Shown: positions 36,251-40,370 of the stretch, piece after piece
How the letters are laid out: each line of letters starts with the position of its first letter
Position numbering within the stretch: the stretch's first letter is position 1
Assembly (NCBI GenBank): GCA_947626525.1
Contig: CANQSM010000021.1
Span: 1-40,370 of the forward strand
Length of the DNA stretch: 40,370 nt
Source: an uncultured Phocaeicola sp.
GTDB taxonomy: Bacteria > Bacteroidota > Bacteroidia > Bacteroidales > Bacteroidaceae
Direction of reading: 5' to 3'
Program-made: the position numbers and the translations under genes
Notes under the pieces: generated by a model
Database searches by the model: none
What the model saw: the letters and a program-made list of their open reading frames with translations, nothing else
What the model was told of the DNA's origin: nothing

Positions 36251-37747
36251 TTATTTCACAAACTTATTAATACAATCAATATAGGCTTCCACCGAAGCAG
36301 CCACTATATCCGTGTTCGCACCGAAGCCGTAATATACATGTCCGTCATATTCCACCTGCATGTGTACTTTACCCACATCATCACTTCCTTTGCTGATAGC
36401 CTGTATGGTAAATTCCTTCAATACCATCTGACGTCTGATAATCTGCTTCAAAGCCTTGATGGCCGCATCCACCGGGCCGTTGCCCGAAGAAGCCGCTTCA
36501 AATTTCTCACCGGCGATACTGAGTCCCAGACTGGCTACCGAACGGACACCCACGCCACTGGTTACTTGCAAATAATCCAGTTTAATATGATGATTCTGGC
36601 TGCGGTCGGCACCGGCAAGCAACAATACATCGTCATCATTTACCTCTTTCTTCTTATCCGCTAACTTCAAAAAGTCCTCATACACTTTATCCAGTTTTTC
36701 CTGGTCAAGTTCCACTCCCAGCACATGCAAACGGTGCTTCAATGCCGCACGCCCACTACGTGCAGTCAGCACGATAGCATTGTCATCAATACCCACCTCC
36801 TTCGGGTCAATGATTTCATACGTCTGTACATTTTTCAGTACGCCATCCTGATGAATACCCGAAGAGTGCGCAAAAGCATTTCTTCCCACAATCGCCTTAT
36901 TGGGCTGCACAGGCATATTCATCAGACTGGAAACCATACGGCTGGTAGGATAAATCTTTTGGGTGTTAATATTCGTTTGTATATCAATATCATGATGACA
37001 TTTAATAATCATCGCCACTTCTTCCAAAGAGGTATTTCCGGCTCTTTCGCCAATGCCGTTGATGGTCACTTCCACCTGACGTGCTCCATTCAACACACCA
37101 CTCATGGTATTTGCGGTAGCCATTCCCAAATCATTATGGCAATGAGTGGAAAGGATGGCTTTGTGCACTCCGTCCACATGCTCCATCAGATACTGGATTT
37201 TCGCTCCATACTCACCGGGCAAGCAATATCCGGTCGTATCCGGAATATTCACAACTGTAGCTCCGGCTTTAATAACCGCTTCTACGACCCTGGCCAGATA
37301 TTCATTACCCGTACGTCCGGCATCCTCAGCATAGAATTCCACATCTTCTACATATTTACGGGCATATTTTACAGCATCCACAGCACGTTCTATAATCTCT
37401 TCCCTATTCGAATTAAACTTATATTTGATATGCGAATCGGAAGTACCTATACCGGTATGAATACGTTTATGTTTGGCATAACGCAACGCATCAGCTGCCA
37501 CATCAATATCTTTCTCCACAGCACGAGTCAAAGCGCAGACAGTCGGCCAAGTCACAGCTTTGGATATTTCAATAACCGAATTAAAATCACCCGGACTCGA
37601 AATAGGGAAACCCGCCTCAATAACATCCACTCCAAGCGCCTCCAACTGCTTAGCCACCTGAATTTTCTCAATAGTATTCAACTGACAGCCAGGCACCTGT
37701 TCACCATCTCTCAATGTGGTGTCGAAAATAAATAACCTGTCGCTCAT
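36251..37747 (-). CDS. leuA: 2-isopropylmalate synthase
   Basis: The 498-residue enzyme condenses acetyl-CoA with 2-oxoisovalerate, the first committed step to leucine. The TIM barrel has [16 protein letters not shown] (Asp9, Arg13, Asp14) and [15 protein letters not shown], plus [19 protein letters not shown]-terminal domain (about 370-498) matches the leucine-binding allosteric domain, with [18 protein letters not shown]. It is the first structural gene after the leader peptide and attenuator, 24 bp from the end of the terminator T-run. Confidence 0.95.
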   Translation of the reverse strand: MSDRLFIFDTTLRDGEQVPGCQLNTIEKIQVAKQLEALGVDVIEAGFPISSPGDFNSVIEISKAVTWPTVCALTRAVEKDIDVAADALRYAKHKRIHTGIGTSDSHIKYKFNSNREEIIERAVDAVKYARKYVEDVEFYAEDAGRTGNEYLARVVEAVIKAGATVVNIPDTTGYCLPGEYGAKIQYLMEHVDGVHKAILSTHCHNDLGMATANTMSGVLNGARQVEVTINGIGERAGNTSLEEVAMIIKCHHDIDIQTNINTQKIYPTSRMVSSLMNMPVQPNKAIVGRNAFAHSSGIHQDGVLKNVQTYEIIDPKEVGIDDNAIVLTARSGRAALKHRLHVLGVELDQEKLDKVYEDFLKLADKKKEVNDDDVLLLAGADRSQNHHIKLDYLQVTSGVGVRSVASLGLSIAGEKFEAASSGNGPVDAAIKALKQIIRRQMVLKEFTIQAISKGSDDVGKVHMQVEYDGHVYYGFGANTDIVAASVEAYIDCINKFVK

Positions 37748-37771
37748 ATCTTTTTACAATTATTATTCATC

Positions 37772-37808
37772 AAAAAAGCCTTTCACACATGGGAGTGAGA
37801 AAGGCTTT
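37772..37808 (-). terminator. Attenuator terminator of the leu operon
   Basis: Arms 37776-37784 (AAGCCTTTC on both readings) and 37799-37807 form a 9-bp stem, extended inward by CAC/GTG, and followed on the minus strand by TTTTTT. It sits between the leader peptide and leuA. Its left arm and loop region (37791-37799) can instead pair with 37844-37853 inside the leader gene, with one bulged base, giving an antiterminator. Confidence 0.85.
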
Positions 37809-37831
37809 CAATATCTACATTCATAAATAAA

Positions 37832-37915
37832 TCATGCACGACACTCACTTCCCACCAGTCCTGCTAGTAGAATAATAATACCGTGCAACAAAATATCTAT
37901 GAAATTTTTAATCAT
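37832..37915 (-). CDS. leu operon leader peptide, 27 aa
   Basis: This 28-codon frame starts at an ATG 25 bp past the -7 box and ends at TGA. The peptide MIKNFIDILLHGIIIL... contains 6 Ile, 5 Leu and 1 Val in 27 residues, with the clusters ILL, IIILL and LV. This is the composition expected when scarcity of charged branched-chain tRNAs is to stall the ribosome. The codons for the clusters lie just before the segment that can form an antiterminator. Stem TGCACG (37882-37887 with 37835-37840) may form the competing 1:2 hairpin. It is too short for ordinary gene finding. Confidence 0.85.
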   Translation of the reverse strand: MIKNFIDILLHGIIILLAGLVGSECRA

Positions 37916-37939
37916 CGCTTCATTTTTCTTTTGACGCCG

Positions 37940-37969
37940 CAAAATTAAAGATTATTCTGACACGACAAA
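37940..37969 (-). promoter_or_regulatory. Promoter of the leu leader and operon
   Basis: On the minus strand, -7 element TAATTTTG (37940-37947) and -33 element TTTG (37966-37969) are 18 bp apart. The transcript would start about 18 bases before the leader peptide ATG. The stretch up to the buk stop (37970-38031) shows a weak 7-bp stem only. Confidence 0.65.
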
Positions 37970-38031
37970 AAAAAATGAAAGTTTTTTATTCGCAAAAGCA
38001 ACAAATAAGAACTTACTCTTCTGATGAGTTA

Positions 38032-39096
38032 TCACGATTTCCCATATTCTTGTAAAGGCAAACTGCCGTTCATTGCCCCCAACGCATTGAAAGCCAAGGA
38101 ACCCATTTCATCCTCACCAGGCATCAATACTACCGGGGCCAGATAATCAATTTGTTCAGAAAGCATTTTCACACAATAATCACTATGTGCAATACCACCT
38201 GTTAAGATAATGCCATCTGTTTTCCCGCATAGAGCCACATGCATGGCTCCTACCTGCTTCGCCACAGTATAAATCATAGCCTCCAAGACTAATGCACAAT
38301 GTTTGTCCCCATTTTGAGCTTTTCGTATAATAGCTGGTACATGATTCGTCCCGAGGTGAGCAATCAGTCCGCCTTTTCCATTCAACATTTTCTTTATTTC
38401 CTTCAACGTATATTTTCCGCTAAAACACAACTCTGCAAACTGATCTGCCGGCAAAGTACCGGCACGTTCCGGAGAAAAAGGTCCTTCTCCATTTAATGCA
38501 TTATTGACATCAATAACGCACCCTTTCCGATGAGCTCCAACAGAAATACCCCCTCCCAAATGAACGACAATCAAGTTCAAATCTTCATAAACGCATCCTC
38601 TTGACAACGCATATTTACGGGACACAGCTTTACTATTCAATGCATGAAAAATAGAGATACGTTCTATTTCAGGAAGACCAGTCAAACGCGACTTCTCCTG
38701 AAATTCATCCACAACTTCCGGATCTGCAATAAAAGCCGGACATTTTATTTCCTTAGAAAATTCGTCAGCAAGAAGAGCCCCCAAATTACAGGCATGTTCC
38801 ATGCGTGCATGCAACAAATCATATTTCATACGTTCATTAATGGAATAAACACCTCCAGGAGTAGGATGTAATAATCCTCCCCGGGCTATGATTGCATCAA
38901 AAGCTAAAGGAATGGAAGCATTAGCCAAAGCCTGCAATACACTCTGCTTTCGAAAATGATACTGTTCATTTACACAAGTATATAATGATAACTCTTCTGC
39001 CGTATGATGAATATTTTCCACCCACAAAGATTTCTCATCTTCATATAAAGCAATTTTGGTAGAAGTAGATCCCGGATTAATTACAAAGATTTTCAT
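38032..39096 (-). CDS. buk: Butyrate kinase
   Basis: I use the ATG at 39096, giving 354 residues that start MKIFVINPGSTSTKIALY, the phosphate-binding signature of acetate/butyrate kinases. Other family motifs are AIIARGGLLHPTPGGVY, the ATP-site IVVHLGGGISVGAH, GEGPFSPERAGTLP, and ILTGGIAHSDYCV. It converts butyryl phosphate and ADP to butyrate and ATP; the family also accepts isobutyryl and isovaleryl phosphate. It lies 20 bp after ptb, an operon. Placement beside the leucine genes may mean branched-chain acids are its substrates, which is inference. Confidence 0.93.
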   Translation of the reverse strand: MKIFVINPGSTSTKIALYEDEKSLWVENIHHTAEELSLYTCVNEQYHFRKQSVLQALANASIPLAFDAIIARGGLLHPTPGGVYSINERMKYDLLHARMEHACNLGALLADEFSKEIKCPAFIADPEVVDEFQEKSRLTGLPEIERISIFHALNSKAVSRKYALSRGCVYEDLNLIVVHLGGGISVGAHRKGCVIDVNNALNGEGPFSPERAGTLPADQFAELCFSGKYTLKEIKKMLNGKGGLIAHLGTNHVPAIIRKAQNGDKHCALVLEAMIYTVAKQVGAMHVALCGKTDGIILTGGIAHSDYCVKMLSEQIDYLAPVVLMPGEDEMGSLAFNALGAMNGSLPLQEYGKS

Positions 39097-39116
39097 AGTC
39101 AGGTTTTCTTTAAGGT

Positions 39117-40028
39117 TTATTTTTCTGTTATGCAAGCTAAAGCTAAACTGTAATATTTAGAAATGCTCGAATCGCTTCTTGAAGTCACAACTACCGGACA
39201 GATTGTTCCTTGCAATATACCTGCCATATCAGCTCGTGCAAACAAAGAAACCGTTTTATAAAATGTATTACCGGATTCTATATTAGGAAAAATCAGTACA
39301 TCAGCATTCCCCACTACAGGCGAAGACAACCCTTTAATATCACCACTATGTATATCACAAGCTGTTTTCACATCCATCGGACCATCCAATTGCATTTGGC
39401 CAAAAATGCCATTCACCGCATCAACTTTTAGTTTGGCATAATCCAATGTATGGGGGAATTTCTCATTCACCTTCTCGGAACAATGAATCAAAGCTACCCT
39501 AGGCTCCTCCAGTCCACAATGATGGCAAACAGATACCGCATAAGCAATCATAGACTTAAATTGTTCATAGGTAGGATGGAGAATCACAGCCGAATCTGAA
39601 AAAAATATGAATTTCGGATAGGTAGGTATTTGAGCCAATGTAATATGAGTCAAAACTCGTCCCTTCGGCAATAAGCCTTTTTCTTTATCTAATACAGCTT
39701 TCAAAAGATTATCTGTATTAATAATTCCCTTCATCAAAATATCTGCTTCCCCATTGTGCACTAATTCCACAGCTTTACGGGCAGCTACATCCATATCTTC
39801 AGCTTCATAAACCGTTACATAACTTGGATATTCATTACAAATAGCTTGAGCCCTATGGATGTAACGTTTATCAGCGAGTAATAAAAACCTAGCAAATTCC
39901 TCTTCCAAAGCTCTTCTTACAGCATACTCCGTATGAGGATCATGAGGAAAGACAACAGCCACACGCTTACGACAATTCAACGATTTCAAATAAGAAGTCA
40001 GTTGGCGAAAGTTCTGTATCGGATTCAT
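39117..40028 (-). CDS. ptb: Phosphate butyryltransferase
   Basis: The 303-residue enzyme exchanges CoA for phosphate on butyryl-CoA, feeding butyrate kinase encoded 20 bp downstream. The Ptb/Pta family pattern is visible: RVAVVFPHDPHTEYAVRRAL, AEDMDVAARKAVELVHNGEADILMKG, FFSDSAVILHPTYEQ, and DALIFPNIESGNTFYK-like VLIFPNIESGNTFYK near the C-terminus. A 10-bp perfect inverted repeat lies 2 bp before the ATG. Branched-chain acyl-CoA use is possible but not shown. Confidence 0.93.
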   Translation of the reverse strand: MNPIQNFRQLTSYLKSLNCRKRVAVVFPHDPHTEYAVRRALEEEFARFLLLADKRYIHRAQAICNEYPSYVTVYEAEDMDVAARKAVELVHNGEADILMKGIINTDNLLKAVLDKEKGLLPKGRVLTHITLAQIPTYPKFIFFSDSAVILHPTYEQFKSMIAYAVSVCHHCGLEEPRVALIHCSEKVNEKFPHTLDYAKLKVDAVNGIFGQMQLDGPMDVKTACDIHSGDIKGLSSPVVGNADVLIFPNIESGNTFYKTVSLFARADMAGILQGTICPVVVTSRSDSSISKYYSLALACITEK

Positions 40029-40030
40029 AG

Positions 40031-40055
40031 TATCATATTTTCAGCAAATATGATA
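40031..40055 (-). promoter_or_regulatory. Perfect 10-bp inverted repeat before ptb
   Basis: TATCATATTT (40031-40040) is mirrored exactly by 40046-40055 with a 5-nt spacer. It ends 2 bp upstream of the ptb start. It could be an operator for a repressor, or a hairpin hiding the ribosome site. No clear TAnnTTTG -7 box with -33 partner was found; CATATTTG in the right arm matches 7 of 8 positions. Between 40056 and 40148 there is a 6-bp inverted repeat (40127-40132 with 40143-40148) and no gene. Confidence 0.55.
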
Positions 40056-40148
40056 AAAACGTCCGATATTTCATATTAAAATATCTAAAAATTATAAGTT
40101 TCAAGGTTAAGTTATTGACATTATAACACTTACTTAAAAATATAAGTG

Positions 40149-40370
40149 ATGGCTACACATGCAGTAAGTCCTCCACTATTCAAGAAAGATTCCGGCATGC
40201 AGCTTACGGAAAGTCTCCCCTCCGCAAGCTCCGGCAAAAAACAGGTCGGGACTTACAAGCCCATCCAACCGCAAAACGGAGCGGAAGACAGGAAAAAGGG
40301 AAGGCAGGAAGTCCGCCCGCCGTCCGGAGGATGCGGGAAGGGGGCGGTGCAGGGGAGAAAGGAAGAGGAG
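40149..40370 (+). CDS. Possible partial gene running off the right edge
   Basis: An ATG at 40149 opens a frame of 74 codons that stays open to the window end, in divergent orientation to ptb. The product starts MATHAVSPPLFKK and becomes rich in Gly, Lys, Arg and Glu. I recognise no domain. The last 100 bases are GC- and purine-rich, unlike the rest of the window. It is preceded by an inverted repeat (CACTTA/TAAGTG) but by no clear promoter. It may be the start of a real gene, or non-coding sequence of foreign composition. Confidence 0.25.
   Translation, partial: MATHAVSPPLFKKDSGMQLTESLPSASSGKKQVGTYKPIQPQNGAEDRKKGRQEVRPPSGGCGKGAVQGRKEEE

Overview
The window looks like a chromosomal segment from a Bacteroides-type bacterium (Bacteroidales). 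The reasons are an adjacent SusC/SusD pair, an ECF sigma factor with a FecR-type anti-sigma factor, promoters of the TAnnTTTG (-7) and TTTG (-33) type with little Shine-Dalgarno signal, three OmpH/Skp-like genes behind bamA, and moderate GC throughout. Nearly all of it is housekeeping or cell-envelope DNA in compact operons. I saw no insertion sequence, integrase, CRISPR array or rRNA.

Layout. 1-3190 (minus): an ECF sigma factor, its FecR-type anti-sigma factor and a secreted SGNH/GDSL hydrolase. 3526-3701 (minus): tRNA-Gly(GCC) followed by tRNA-Leu(TAA), with a clear promoter and terminator. 3911-9263 (minus): a small secreted protein with a TonB-receptor plug domain but no barrel, then argH, an SRPBCC-like protein, pyrE, comF-like, recX and prmC. 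9300-18136 (plus): ribD, a DUF6242-like lipoprotein, uppS, bamA, three ompH/skp paralogues and murI. 18252-25583 (minus): an outer-membrane biogenesis operon read as PPIase, PPIase-like lipoprotein, SurA, OstA/LptA-like, small membrane protein, mutL. 25859-25946: four 22-bp tandem repeats. 26022-30966 (minus): the SusC/SusD pair. 31407-37747 (minus): leuA-leuC-leuD-(leuA/cimA-like)-leuB, preceded by an attenuator. 38032-40028 (minus): ptb-buk. A possible new gene on the plus strand runs off the right edge.

The most striking observation is in susC. The reading frame is broken by a run of 12 G (12 C on the plus strand, 30832-30843) just after the signal peptide. With 12 G, translation from the natural ATG at 30966 stops after 45 codons. 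With 10 or 13 G, a complete receptor of about 1041 or 1042 residues would be restored. This is the architecture of a slipped-strand phase-variation switch, with a sequencing or assembly error as the main alternative.

The second clear regulatory system is the leu leader: a promoter, a 27-codon peptide in which 12 residues are Ile, Leu or Val, a terminator, and a segment that can pair with the terminator as an antiterminator. Together these are the parts of a classical branched-chain amino-acid attenuator.
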